The notes beneath the pieces are model-generated. The model had not been told where the DNA came from and did no database searches. It worked only from the letters and a program-made list of their open reading frames with translations. 64,000 bases of DNA. Source: JBCBGF01 sp039193455. Its GTDB lineage: Bacteria > Pseudomonadota > Alphaproteobacteria > Rhodobacterales > Rhodobacteraceae. The position numbers were made by a program, and so were the translations under genes. The stretch spans positions 99,733 to 163,732 of the forward strand of contig JBCCWO010000007.1 of assembly GCA_039193455.1 (NCBI GenBank). Reading direction: 5' to 3'. This document shows positions 7,686 to 16,428 of the stretch, piece after piece; within the stretch, counting starts at the first letter, position 1; each line of letters starts with the position of its first letter.

Positions 7686-7790
7686 AGGCGGCGGTGTCAA
7701 TCGCCGCCTTTCACAGCCGGTTCGGACGCCTAGCGGCGTCCGATCCTCGGGGTCTCCACACCCCGGTTCCCTTCCTGTTGGCTACAGGAA
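7686..7790 (+). promoter_or_regulatory. Four consecutive hairpins in the puf 3' untranslated region
   Basis: After the pufX stop four perfect stems follow one another: AGGCGGCG/CGCCGCCT (7686-7709), TCGGACGCC/GGCGTCCGA (7722-7743), CGGGGT/ACCCCG (7748-7765) and TTCCTGT/ACAGGAA (7772-7790). None has a good T tract. They likely protect the pufLMX message from exonucleases; a fifth hairpin with a T tract ends the operon. Confidence 0.75.
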
Positions 7791-7795
7791 CCTGG

Positions 7796-7831
7796 CGCCG
7801 CAAGGGTCACGCCCTTGCGGCGTCTTTTTTC
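7796..7831 (+). terminator. Rho-independent terminator of the puf operon
   Basis: 11-bp stem CGCCGCAAGGG (7796-7806) with CCCTTGCGGCG (7812-7822), 5-nt loop, followed directly by TCTTTTTTC. It is the last of five hairpins between pufX and dxs and ends 28 nt before the dxs start, so dxs probably depends on leak-through or its own promoter. Confidence 0.93.
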
Positions 7832-7858
7832 TAAGACACCGCGACCCCGGAGGCTGCC

Positions 7859-9778
7859 ATGACCCGCCCGAAGACCCCCTTGCTGGACCGCGTTGCAGGA
7901 CCTGTGGATCTGTCCGCTTTTTCGGACGCGGAGCTCGCGCAGCTGGCCGACGAGCTGCGTGCCGAGGTGATCTCGGCCGTGTCCGAGACCGGCGGGCATC
8001 TGGGCTCGTCCCTTGGCGTGGTCGAGCTGACGGTGGCGATCCACGCCGTCTTCAACACGCCGTTTGACAAGCTGATCTGGGATGTGGGCCACCAGTGCTA
8101 TCCCCACAAGGTGCTGACCGGGCGGCGCGACCGGATCCGGACGCTGCGCCAGAAGGACGGGCTTTCGGGATTCACCAAGCGGTCGGAAAGCGAATACGAT
8201 CCGTTTGGCGCGGCGCATTCCTCGACCTCAATCTCGGCCGCGCTGGGCTTTGCGGTGGGCCGCGACATGGGCCAGGCCACAGGCGACGCGATCGCGGTGA
8301 TTGGCGACGGGTCGATCAGCGCGGGAATGGCCTATGAGGCGCTCAACAATGCCGGTCACGAAAACCGGCGGCTGTTCGTCATTCTAAACGACAACGAGAT
8401 GTCGATTGCCCCCCCGGTGGGCGCGATGTCGAAATACCTCTCGGGCCTTTATGCCACCCCGCAGGCGGCGGCGTTCGAGAAGATGGCCGAAGGCTTTGAG
8501 GCCGCGCTGCCCGGACCCTTCCGCGAAGGCGCACGGCGCGCCCGGCAGTTGGTCACCGGCTTTCCCGGCGGCGGCACGATGTTCGAGGAGCTGGGCTTTT
8601 CCTATGTCGGCCCCGTCAACGGCCACGACATGGAAGAGCTGTTGCCCGTCCTGCGCGCCGCCCATGCCCGCACCACCGGGCCGGTGCTGATCCATTGCTG
8701 CACGGTCAAGGGGAAGGGCTATGCGCCCGCCGAAAACTCGGCCGACAAGTACCACGGCGTGGCCAAGTTCGATGTCTCTTCGGGCACGCAGAAGAAATCG
8801 ACGAGCAACGCCCCAAGCTATACCAGCGTCTTTGGCAAGAGCCTGACCGCGGCGGCGGAACAGGACCCGCGGATCGTCGCGGTCACGGCGGCCATGCCAT
8901 CGGGTACCGGCGTCAACATTATGGCCGAGCGTTTTCCCGCCCGGGTGTTCGACGTGGGCATCGCCGAACAGCATGGCGTGACCTTTGCCGCCGGGATGGC
9001 CGCCAGCGGGTTGCGCCCGTTCTGCGCGATCTATTCGACCTTCCTGCAGCGCGGCTATGACCAGGTGGTCCATGACGTGGCGCTGCAAAAGCTGCCGGTG
9101 CGGTTTGCGATCGACCGCGCGGGCCTGGTGGGCGCCGACGGCGCGACCCATGCCGGCGCGTTCGACGTGGCCTATCTGGCCAACCTGCCGGGTTTTGTGG
9201 TGATGGGCGCTGGCGACGAGGCCGAGCTGGTGCATATGGTGGCCACGGCCGCGGAATACGATGCGGGGCCGATTTCGTTCCGCTTCCCGCGCGGCGAAGG
9301 CGTAGGCGTCGAGCTGCCGCAGACGGGTGTGCCGCTGGAGATCGGCAAGGGCCGGATCGTGCGGGAGGGCGACGGTGTGGCGCTGTTGTCCTTTGGGGCG
9401 CATCTGGCGGAATGCCTCGCGGCGGCGGAAGAGCTTGAGGCCTTGGGCATTTCGGCCACCGTGGCGGATGCGCGCTTTGCCAAGCCGCTGGATACCGCGC
9501 TGATCGGGCAATTGGCCCGGCACCACGGCGCGCTCTTGACGGTGGAACAGGGGGCCGCAGGCGGGTTTGGCGCGCATGTGTTGCACCACCTGGCCAATAG
9601 CGGCGGGCTGGACCGGGGATTGCGGGTCCGCACGCTGACGCTGCCTGACCGGTTCATCGATCAGGCGAGCCCGGCAGACATGTATGCCGATGCCGGGCTG
9701 ACCGCGCGCGACATTGCAACCGCGGCGGTGGAGGCGCTGGGCGCGGTGACCTTGCCCGTGGGTCAAGCGCGCGCTTAG
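7859..9778 (+). CDS. dxs: 1-deoxy-D-xylulose-5-phosphate synthase
   Basis: Thiamine diphosphate enzyme that condenses pyruvate and glyceraldehyde 3-phosphate, the first step of the MEP isoprenoid pathway feeding carotenoids, phytol and quinones. 639 residues, full length. Visible are the N-terminal WDVGHQCYPHKVLTGRRD (His for ThDP catalysis), GDGSISAGMAYEALNNAG (ThDP-Mg motif, about 144-161) and the transketolase pyrimidine domain FDVGIAEQHGVTFAAGMA (about 364-381). Location after pufX matches the Rhodobacter cluster. GGAGG precedes the ATG. Confidence 0.97.
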   Translation: MTRPKTPLLDRVAGPVDLSAFSDAELAQLADELRAEVISAVSETGGHLGSSLGVVELTVAIHAVFNTPFDKLIWDVGHQCYPHKVLTGRRDRIRTLRQKDGLSGFTKRSESEYDPFGAAHSSTSISAALGFAVGRDMGQATGDAIAVIGDGSISAGMAYEALNNAGHENRRLFVILNDNEMSIAPPVGAMSKYLSGLYATPQAAAFEKMAEGFEAALPGPFREGARRARQLVTGFPGGGTMFEELGFSYVGPVNGHDMEELLPVLRAAHARTTGPVLIHCCTVKGKGYAPAENSADKYHGVAKFDVSSGTQKKSTSNAPSYTSVFGKSLTAAAEQDPRIVAVTAAMPSGTGVNIMAERFPARVFDVGIAEQHGVTFAAGMAASGLRPFCAIYSTFLQRGYDQVVHDVALQKLPVRFAIDRAGLVGADGATHAGAFDVAYLANLPGFVVMGAGDEAELVHMVATAAEYDAGPISFRFPRGEGVGVELPQTGVPLEIGKGRIVREGDGVALLSFGAHLAECLAAAEELEALGISATVADARFAKPLDTALIGQLARHHGALLTVEQGAAGGFGAHVLHHLANSGGLDRGLRVRTLTLPDRFIDQASPADMYADAGLTARDIATAAVEALGAVTLPVGQARA

Positions 9779-9901
9779 AGCGTTTCGACGAGAACTCAAA
9801 GTTTTCCACGGCGGCGGTCCGGGAAGGGCCCAGTGCCTTGGCGCGGTGCCGCCACCGAGAGCGAGTGTTCGGTGACTGCGCGCGAGGCATCGCGGGTGCC
9901 C

Positions 9902-9923
9902 TAGGTCTCTTCGAAGAGACCTA
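9902..9923. terminator. 22-nt perfect palindrome between convergent dxs and idi
   Basis: TAGGTCTCT (9902-9910) pairs with AGAGACCTA (9915-9923) around TCGA, and the whole 22 nt is self-complementary. It lies in the 174-nt gap between the 3' ends of dxs (+) and idi (-). Position suggests a bidirectional transcription stop, but neither strand has a convincing T tract. The rest of the gap (9779-9901) shows no gene; its opening AGAGCGTTTCGACGAG resembles intergenic sequence common in alphaproteobacteria. Confidence 0.5.
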
Positions 9924-9952
9924 CTTATCCGTTTGAGTGGCTTTAGGCCCGA

Positions 9953-10483
9953 TCAGGCGCGCACGAGGCGCCCGAAGATCCGGTCCTTGTGTTCGTCGAG
10001 ATAGATGCGCAGCCAGGGCGTGAAGCGATCCGGCCAACGGGCGACCTCGGCCGCGAGGTCGTAGAGGTCGACCCAGCGCGTTTGCATCACCTCTTCGGGG
10101 TTGGGCGACATCACCATGTCGACCGGTGCCTCGGCGAGGAAGATGTCCACCACCTCGTGTTCGGTCATGCCGCCGCCCACATCGGCGCGGTATTCGATCC
10201 GGTCGCGATGCGCCGGGTACAGGCCGGTGATGCCCAGCTCTTGCCGCAGGCGGCGGATCGCACAGTCAATCGCCGGCTCTTCCCATTCGGGGTGGGTGCA
10301 GCAGGTGTTCGCCCAGAGCCCCGGTGTGTGATATTTTTCAAGCGCGCGCTGCTGGATCAGCACCGCCTCGCCCCGCATGACGAACACCGACACGGCCTTG
10401 TGCTTGAGGCCCCTCAGGTGAACCTCAAGTTTGTCGACCGGCCGTAGCTTTCCCTCGATCCAGGCGGGGATTGTATTGGTCAT
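9953..10483 (-). CDS. idi: Isopentenyl-diphosphate delta-isomerase, type 1
   Basis: Interconverts isopentenyl and dimethylallyl diphosphate. 176-residue Nudix-fold enzyme: catalytic Cys in NTCCTHPEW (about 59-67) and the metal/catalytic glutamates in MTEHEVVDIF. Last gene of the minus-strand ppaA-ppsR-bchG-orf428-bchP-idi run; its ATG overlaps the bchP stop by 4 nt. With dxs on the other side it supplies precursors for the geranylgeranyl tail that BchG attaches and BchP reduces. Confidence 0.95.
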   Translation of the reverse strand: MTNTIPAWIEGKLRPVDKLEVHLRGLKHKAVSVFVMRGEAVLIQQRALEKYHTPGLWANTCCTHPEWEEPAIDCAIRRLRQELGITGLYPAHRDRIEYRADVGGGMTEHEVVDIFLAEAPVDMVMSPNPEEVMQTRWVDLYDLAAEVARWPDRFTPWLRIYLDEHKDRIFGRLVRA

Positions 10484-11667
10484 GTATAGGCTTCCGGAAC
10501 AAGCCGCGTGAGATGCGCCAGGTTTTTCAGCCCGATCTTCAGGTGGGCCATGGGCCGGGCGCGAACGAGTTTTTTGTTCATATACGCCTCGAACGTCAGG
10601 CGCTGCACGTCGACATCATGACACAGCGACACAAAGCGCTCTCGCCGTTCATCCGATTTGTAATAGGCGTCCTGCATGGCGCGGAGCACTTTGAAGACGG
10701 TCTTGTGTTCTTTCATGAAGAGTTTGCGCGCCAGCGCGAGATCCCGGGCCTTACCCGAGGCGAGCGCGGCCTGCGCGGCCGTTGCGGCCACACGCCCGCC
10801 GACCATCGCGTAATAGATTCCCTCGCCCGAGGATGGGGCCACGACCCCCGCGGCATCGCCGGCGAGCACCACATCCGTGCCGTTGTCCCACTTGTCGAGC
10901 GGCTTGAGCGGGATCGGCGCACCTTCCTTGCGGATGGTTTCGCATTCGGTCAGCCCGCTGGCGGCGCGCAGATCGGCGGTGGCTTTCTTCAGATCGATCC
11001 CTTCGATGCCGGTGCCCATGCCGACCGAGGCCGAGGCGCCATGCGGGAAGACCCAGCCGTAGAAATCGGGCGAGATCGCGCCGTCATAGACCACGTCGCA
11101 GCGCTGTGGGTCGTATTCCCCCACGGCGCCGGGGGCCTTGATGATTTCGTGGTAGGCGATGACATAGGGGATCTCGTCGCCGCCGGGCACCTCTTGGCGG
11201 GCGACATCTGAGCGTGCGCCGTCCGCGCCGATCACGATCTTGCCGGTCAGCCGCATCTCATTTCCGCTGACCTTGTCGCGGAAGACCACGTGGGTGCCGT
11301 CGCCGTCGCGTTCGATCCGTTTGAACGTCCCGGTGTTGCGATGGGCGCCTGCGCGGGCCGCGCGCTGGCGCAGGTATTCATCGAAATGTTCGCGGTCGAC
11401 CATGCCGACAAAGCCGTTCTCGATCGGGATATCGACATGGCGGTGGCTGGGCGAGATCATGCGGGCGGTGCTGATCTTGGCCACAATCTGGCTTTCGGGG
11501 ATGTCGAAGTCGCTGATCAGCCGGGGCGGGATCGCGCCGCCGCAGGGCTTGATCCGGCCATCGCGGTCGATCATCGCGACCCGGCGACCTGCGCGGGCGA
11601 GGTCTTCGGCAGCGGTGGCGCCAGCGGGGCCGCCGCCGACAACGATGACGTCGTAGATCATGCTCAT
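10480..11667 (-). CDS. bchP: BchP, geranylgeranyl diphosphate/bacteriochlorophyll reductase
   Basis: FAD-dependent reductase that saturates three double bonds of the geranylgeranyl tail to give the phytyl group. 395 residues. The N-terminal dinucleotide fold YDVIVVGGGPAGATAAEDLA (about 5-24) is followed by the family segment DRDGRIKPCGGAIPPRLI. It overlaps orf428 upstream and idi downstream by 4 nt each, so the four genes are coupled. A second in-frame ATG two codons later (MIYDV) is a possible start. Confidence 0.96.
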   Translation of the reverse strand: MSMIYDVIVVGGGPAGATAAEDLARAGRRVAMIDRDGRIKPCGGAIPPRLISDFDIPESQIVAKISTARMISPSHRHVDIPIENGFVGMVDREHFDEYLRQRAARAGAHRNTGTFKRIERDGDGTHVVFRDKVSGNEMRLTGKIVIGADGARSDVARQEVPGGDEIPYVIAYHEIIKAPGAVGEYDPQRCDVVYDGAISPDFYGWVFPHGASASVGMGTGIEGIDLKKATADLRAASGLTECETIRKEGAPIPLKPLDKWDNGTDVVLAGDAAGVVAPSSGEGIYYAMVGGRVAATAAQAALASGKARDLALARKLFMKEHKTVFKVLRAMQDAYYKSDERRERFVSLCHDVDVQRLTFEAYMNKKLVRARPMAHLKIGLKNLAHLTRLVPEAYT

Positions 11668-12947
11668 TCTCCTGGAACCAGATGGGCGGCGGTGGGTGTG
11701 CGTCCGGCATCAAGGATGCGAACGGCCATCAGCGCCGCCACGGTGAAAAGGGCGGCTTCGGCGATAAAGACCGTGCCGAAGGCCGCCGTATCTGTCAGGC
11801 CCGCGCGCAGCGCATCGACGGCGGCGGCGCCGAGCAACCCGCCAAACCCCGCGGCGATGGCCTGGGCCGCGCCCCAAAGGCCCATGCGCGTGCCTTCGCG
11901 ACGTCCGCGGCCTTCGCCGGCCAGCGCCATCATCGATCCGATTGCCGCGACGGCGAAGACGCCGTTGAAGATGCCAAGCGCAACAACCGCGGGGACGAGG
12001 ATGCCCAGACCATAGGCCCCGGCCATGGCGATGGCGCCAAGCGCGGCGGCCGAGCCGAGGCAGCCGGCAATCACCCAACTGCGCAACGAGCCGATCCGCA
12101 GGCCGGTGGCCGCGATGCCCACGGTGAGCATGCCAAGAAAGACACCGCCGTTCTGCGCCCCCGAGAGCGAGGTCGACTGGCCCGGCGTAAAGCCGAAGAC
12201 GAGGCCGGAATAGGGTTCGAGGATCAGCTCTTGCATGAAATACGCGGTCATCGAGACAAAGACGAAGATCGTGAAATTCCGCGCGCGGCGTTCGCGCCAG
12301 ACCTGTGCAAACCCTTCGCGGAAGCTTGCCGTCTCGGGCTCGGGCTGTGCGGCGACCCCGCGTTCGACGCGCCAGATCGCCAGGATTGTCACGGCAATCG
12401 CACCGAGCACGACGATGCCCACGATGCGCAAGAGCAAAGCCGCGCTGTAGGGGTCGAGGAAGCGGCCCACGGTCGTGGCGGTCACCGCGATGCCAAAGAC
12501 CATCATCAGCCAGGTGATCGTGGCCGCCGCCGCGCGGCGGCGCGGTGCGGTGGCCGTGGCCAACAGAGCAAGCAGCGAGGTGCCCGAGGCGCCGACGCCC
12601 AGACCAATCAGGATATAGGCAAAGATCGACAGTGCCAGGCCCGCACCAAAGCCGGTCTCAAAGACCGGGATCGCCGCGGCGGCCAGCCAGGCGCCCGCGC
12701 CCAGAACCGACATCCCGCCGATGATAAAGAGGGTCCGGTTGCCGCCCTTGTCGCTGAGAAAGCCCCAGGACGGGCGCGTGATCTGGATGCCGTAGTGCAG
12801 CGCGACCAGGAGGCCGGGCAGCACCGCGGGCAGTGCCAGTTCGACCACCATCAGCCGGTTCAGTGTCGAGGTCGTCAGAACGACAATGGCGCCCAGTGCC
12901 ATCTGGACGAACCCCAGCCGAACGATTGAAAACCAAGAGAGCGTCAT
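11664..12947 (-). CDS. PucC-family MFS protein, ORF428 type, between bchG and bchP
   Basis: 427-residue polytopic membrane protein, about 12 spans, of the BCH1/PucC family of pigment-protein assembly factors. It is the counterpart of Rhodobacter ORF428, which sits in the same bchG-orf428-bchP order. Conserved opening LGFVQMALGAIVVLTTSTLNRLMVVEL matches LhaA and PucC, including the TLNR-V-VEL stretch also seen in LhaA of this window. Proposed role is delivery of bacteriochlorophyll from BchG/BchP to apoproteins; this is inference from family and context. Confidence 0.9.
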   Translation of the reverse strand: MTLSWFSIVRLGFVQMALGAIVVLTTSTLNRLMVVELALPAVLPGLLVALHYGIQITRPSWGFLSDKGGNRTLFIIGGMSVLGAGAWLAAAAIPVFETGFGAGLALSIFAYILIGLGVGASGTSLLALLATATAPRRRAAAATITWLMMVFGIAVTATTVGRFLDPYSAALLLRIVGIVVLGAIAVTILAIWRVERGVAAQPEPETASFREGFAQVWRERRARNFTIFVFVSMTAYFMQELILEPYSGLVFGFTPGQSTSLSGAQNGGVFLGMLTVGIAATGLRIGSLRSWVIAGCLGSAAALGAIAMAGAYGLGILVPAVVALGIFNGVFAVAAIGSMMALAGEGRGRREGTRMGLWGAAQAIAAGFGGLLGAAAVDALRAGLTDTAAFGTVFIAEAALFTVAALMAVRILDAGRTPTAAHLVPGE

Positions 12948-13852
12948 AAGCCGTTGCCGATTGTTCGGACCGCAAAGGCGGTGATCATCATTCCGGTCAC
13001 GTACAGCGTCACGCCGGTGGCGTTGTACCAGGGCGCTTTGGCGCGGGGATCGCGCAGCATCACCCGCATGGCCGCGAATTGCAGTAGCAGAACCGCGGTG
13101 ACCGCGAGCGCGTGCCAGGGCCGGCCCCAGACAAAGAGCATCGAGATCACGATCATCTGCGGGAGGGCCATGCCGATACAGGCGATCTTGGCCGCGACCT
13201 CGGGGCCGAGCGTGACGGGCAGCGAGCGCACGCCCATCTGGCGATCGCCCTCAAGCGCCTTGAAGTCGTTGAGCGTCATGATGCCATGCGCGCCTGCGGC
13301 ATAGAGAAAGGCGACAATCACCACGGGCGCCGCCGGGGCGCCCGCCGCCAGCACCGCCGCGCCGGTGAACCAGGGCAGTCCTTCGTAGCACAGGCCCACC
13401 AGTCCCGGCCCCCACCAGCCCGAGCGTTTGAGCCGCACGGGTTCCGCCGAATAGGCCCAGGCCGCGATCACGCCAAAGACGGTCGCGCCAAAGCCCCAGG
13501 GCCCCAGAAGCGAGCCCATCCAGAGGGCCAGCGCCGACATGGCCAGCGCCACGTACAGGCCCCAGCGCCCGGGGATCCGGCCCGAGGGGATCGGGCGGCC
13601 CGGTTCGTTGATTGCGTCGACATGCCGGTCGCACCAGTCGTTTGCCGCCTGGCTCATCCCGCAGACCACGGGCCCGGCGAGGATCACGCCCAGGATGACG
13701 AGGCCCCAACTCTCTGTCGGGGAGACGCCGGACGAGACGATGCCGCACAGATAGGCCCACATCGGTGGGAACCAGGTGATCGGTTTGATCAGCTCTAGCA
13801 GGGCGGATGGTTCGGGCCACCGGCGCGTCTGTATGACTGAGGTGACAGACAT
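12944..13852 (-). CDS. bchG: BchG, bacteriochlorophyll synthase
   Basis: UbiA-type membrane prenyltransferase that esterifies bacteriochlorophyllide a with geranylgeranyl diphosphate. 302 residues. The Asp-rich site is NDWCDRHVDAINEPGRPIPSG (about 92-112) and the second motif is NDFKALEGDRQMGVRSLP. Eight or so transmembrane helices. The start codon lies 2 nt from a perfect PpsR box, and no Shine-Dalgarno sequence is visible, so the transcript may be leaderless or translation may depend on coupling. ppsR lies upstream on the same strand. Confidence 0.97.
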   Translation of the reverse strand: MSVTSVIQTRRWPEPSALLELIKPITWFPPMWAYLCGIVSSGVSPTESWGLVILGVILAGPVVCGMSQAANDWCDRHVDAINEPGRPIPSGRIPGRWGLYVALAMSALALWMGSLLGPWGFGATVFGVIAAWAYSAEPVRLKRSGWWGPGLVGLCYEGLPWFTGAAVLAAGAPAAPVVIVAFLYAAGAHGIMTLNDFKALEGDRQMGVRSLPVTLGPEVAAKIACIGMALPQMIVISMLFVWGRPWHALAVTAVLLLQFAAMRVMLRDPRAKAPWYNATGVTLYVTGMMITAFAVRTIGNGL

Positions 13853-13854
13853 GC

Positions 13855-13872
13855 TGTCAAGCTAGATTGACA
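13855..13872. promoter_or_regulatory. PpsR/CrtJ box at the bchG start
   Basis: TGTCAAGCTAGATTGACA is a perfect TGT-N12-ACA palindrome, the known operator of the PpsR/CrtJ repressor of photosynthesis genes. It lies 2 nt upstream of the bchG start codon. A weak promoter on the minus strand (TTGTGC, 17 nt, TAGCTT) would place its -10 inside the box, so binding would block initiation of bchG-orf428-bchP-idi independently of ppsR. Confidence 0.85.
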
Positions 13873-13940
13873 ACGCGAGTCGCACAAGCGTTCATTGCCC
13901 GGAAAAGCGGGTCAAAACGTCACGAAAATCGCTGTGATTG

Positions 13941-15356
13941 CTAGTTGGGCGTTTTGTTCAAAAGCCCGTATTTACGCAGCTTGACGTACAGGCTTTGCCG
14001 GCTGAGGCCCAGCATCTCGGCCGCGGCGACGCGGTTGTTGCGGGTGAGTTCCACAGCCGTTTCGATGCACATCTTTTCGACGACATCGGTCGTCTCGCTG
14101 ACGATGTCTTTCAGCGTGGCCGAACCGACAAGCTCCATCACGCTGCGCACGCCATCGTCGCTGACCGCGACCCCGGGCCGCCGCACGGCGTCGACGCGGC
14201 TGGCATCGCGGATGACGAAGACCATGGAAGGATTGGCGCGGTCATTTAGGTAGGTGGCCGAGATTTCGACCGACGTCTCACCGCCGAATTCCGATGTGAG
14301 CTTGGTGGCATACATGCTCATCGTGCCCGACCGCGTGGCGTTGTCGATCAGGACCTTTGAATCCACGGTTCCGCGCGCAAAGAACTCGGCCAGCGGTCTG
14401 CCGCGGGCGAGGGTCACGTGGGCGACATCGGCGAGGTTCAGGAATGCCTCATTCGCCGACAGGATCACACCGTTGCCATCGGTAAAGACGATGGCGTCGC
14501 TGCCTTCTTGGTAGAGCGCGTTGAGGTTTTCGGTCAGCTCATCGGGGGTTTGTTCAACTTCATCCGCGTTTTCGAGACGGCAGAGAAGGTAGCGCTCGCC
14601 CGCCGCCCGGAACATCAGCGGCGCGATCAGGATCCGCTTGCGCGATCTGCGCGAGGCGACCTCGATCGGTTTTGCGCCTTCGGACATCGCCATGTTCGAC
14701 AGGTGATCGATCAGCTCGCCCTTTTTGCGGCTGTCAAACTCTTGCGCGAAACCGGCACCGTTCAGATCACTTTGGCTGGCGCCCAACAGGGCACAGGCCG
14801 CCGGGTTGGCATCGGTCACGCGGCCCGAGGCCATCGAGACGAACACCACCGCCTCGCGCACGCTGTCGAGCAGCACGCGGAAGCGCGTGTCGTGTTCGCG
14901 CTGTGTTTCGTAATCACGCTCAAGCGCCATCTGGGCCTTGACGAGCTGCTGCTGCATCTCGGCAATCGGGCGCAGGTCGCGGCCCAGCATTAGCAAGGCC
15001 CCGTCCGGACCAATCTGGTGGAGTGTATAGCGGATCGGGAATTCCCAATCGCCGCTATCGCTGTGATTAAGCTCCATCGCGCGCATCGTTTCGCCGCCGG
15101 ACGAGAACGCATCAAGCTGCGCGTCGAGCTTGGGCACGCTTTCGGAGCTGAGGAAGTCGCGGATGTCGTGGCCTTCCCAGTGATCGAGACGACCAAAGCT
15201 GGGATGGGCGGGGTTCACGAGAACACTCAGGATCTGGCCGACATCCGAGATGACGATGCCAAGATCCCCGGCGGTCGAGATGATGTCGCCCAGAACATCG
15301 GGACCGATCAGCGGGATTGACCCGCTGCTCCAGTATCGCGTGCCGCGGGAGCTCAC
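13941..15356 (-). CDS. ppsR: PpsR/CrtJ, photosynthesis gene repressor
   Basis: Redox- and light-responsive repressor of bch, crt and puc genes under oxygen. 471 residues from GTG 15356, preceded by GGAG. This start matches the family length of about 465-470; an upstream ATG at 15446 would overlap ppaA by 55 nt. Order: N-terminal PAS-like domain, long Q-linker helix (about 130-158), two PAS domains, and a C-terminal Fis-type helix-turn-helix (RVAAAEMLGLSRQSLYVKLRKYGL). C259 and C430 lie where the redox-active C251 and C424 of the Rhodobacter protein sit; C430 is just before the DNA-binding helices. Confidence 0.95.
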   Translation of the reverse strand: MSSRGTRYWSSGSIPLIGPDVLGDIISTAGDLGIVISDVGQILSVLVNPAHPSFGRLDHWEGHDIRDFLSSESVPKLDAQLDAFSSGGETMRAMELNHSDSGDWEFPIRYTLHQIGPDGALLMLGRDLRPIAEMQQQLVKAQMALERDYETQREHDTRFRVLLDSVREAVVFVSMASGRVTDANPAACALLGASQSDLNGAGFAQEFDSRKKGELIDHLSNMAMSEGAKPIEVASRRSRKRILIAPLMFRAAGERYLLCRLENADEVEQTPDELTENLNALYQEGSDAIVFTDGNGVILSANEAFLNLADVAHVTLARGRPLAEFFARGTVDSKVLIDNATRSGTMSMYATKLTSEFGGETSVEISATYLNDRANPSMVFVIRDASRVDAVRRPGVAVSDDGVRSVMELVGSATLKDIVSETTDVVEKMCIETAVELTRNNRVAAAEMLGLSRQSLYVKLRKYGLLNKTPN

Positions 15357-15391
15357 CTTGCCGTCTCCGAAGGGCCCGGCGCTCTCATCGC

Positions 15392-16192
15392 TTAGACCGA
15401 GGTCGCGCGTCGCCTTGCGCCTTGAGGTGAAATCGTCAGACCGCACAGGCGCAACGCTTCTTGAGGGTCATTAGTTGCGAAATCTGCACCGGTCCGCTTC
15501 TTTACGTCTCTTTCACTTATTCCAATGGCCCCACCCACGACGATCGGCGTCGCTTTCGGCAGCACCTGGCTCAGGTCAGCGATGAGGTCACGGGTCACCC
15601 CGAGCCGTTCCGCCACCCCTACGGACACAAAAATAGCGTCGAAATCCCCTGTGGCAACAACCCGTTGCGCCTCAAAATCTTCGTTACCCAAAAGCAGCCG
15701 GACGGACAAACCCAGCCGCCGGAACTGTTCGGTCAGCACCATCGCGCCGAGCGTGTGAAATTCGCCTTCGACCACGGTGACCAGGACAGAGGCCACCCGA
15801 TGGCCGGCGGAGGCGTTTTGGCGGGGGGCAACGCCGATTTCGCGCAGCGCGCGCTGCAGCCGTGCCACGCTGATCGTGACATCGGCAAACCCAAGCTCAT
15901 CTTCGCACCACTTGTCGCCAAGTCGGCGCGCCGCCTCTGGTATGTAGTAATCGATGATCTCACGCGCGGGGACACCCGCGCGCTGAATGTCGGCGATGGT
16001 TTCGAGCGTATGGACCGGATCATCCGACCCCGCGCTGTCGATCAGATCCTGCACAAGCTTTTCTGACAGAACCTGGCCCGAGTTCGCCCGCTTCGACGCC
16101 AGAACGGCCACGGCACGTTCGGCCAGCGATTCCACCGTCGGGGTGGCGCCAGCATCGAGCAGTGAGCGGATTCTGTCCTGATGATCGGTCAT
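15392..16192 (-). CDS. ppaA: PpaA/AerR, cobalamin-binding antirepressor of PpsR
   Basis: 266-residue B12-binding (SCHIC-type) regulator that modulates PpsR/CrtJ in response to light through bound cobalamin. The C-terminal Rossmann-like domain contains VEGEFHTLGAMV, with H146 at the position of the cobalt-ligating His of AerR, and FVSVGVAERLG. The ATG at 16192 was chosen at the start of similarity (MTDHQDRIRSLL). The reading frame stays open for another 312 nt upstream, across AT-rich promoter DNA, so a longer isoform like that of AerR is possible but has no good start. Followed by ppsR after 35 nt. Confidence 0.92.
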   Translation of the reverse strand: MTDHQDRIRSLLDAGATPTVESLAERAVAVLASKRANSGQVLSEKLVQDLIDSAGSDDPVHTLETIADIQRAGVPAREIIDYYIPEAARRLGDKWCEDELGFADVTISVARLQRALREIGVAPRQNASAGHRVASVLVTVVEGEFHTLGAMVLTEQFRRLGLSVRLLLGNEDFEAQRVVATGDFDAIFVSVGVAERLGVTRDLIADLSQVLPKATPIVVGGAIGISERDVKKRTGADFATNDPQEALRLCGLTISPQGARRRATSV

Positions 16193-16281
16193 CGATTTCA
16201 ATCTCAGACGGCGGGCCCGGCCACGCGCATGTGAGTCGCGGGCGGCCAGAATATTCGGAGGGTCGTATATGGGTGCTGGAA

Positions 16282-16299
16282 TGTCAAAGTAAATTGACA
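16282..16299. promoter_or_regulatory. PpsR box upstream of ppaA
   Basis: TGTCAAAGTAAATTGACA, perfect TGT-N12-ACA, 90 nt upstream of the ppaA start. Centre-to-centre distance to the bchF-side box is 147 bp, close to 14 helical turns, which would put the two boxes on one DNA face. Confidence 0.88.
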
Positions 16300-16428
16300 G
16301 CCGTGCCTGCTGCAAGCGCCCAAAACCGGGCCATTCTGGCAAAAATATACTGTTTTTTAACGAAAAACAAATGTGGCTGGCGGTGTTTTCAGGGTGCGTA
16401 AGTTTTGCGCGAACTGTCATTTTCAGAG

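Noticed and set aside
15357..15446. Upstream ATG for ppsR
   Set aside because: Would overlap ppaA by 55 nt and exceed family length; GTG 15356 has GGAG upstream and gives 471 residues.
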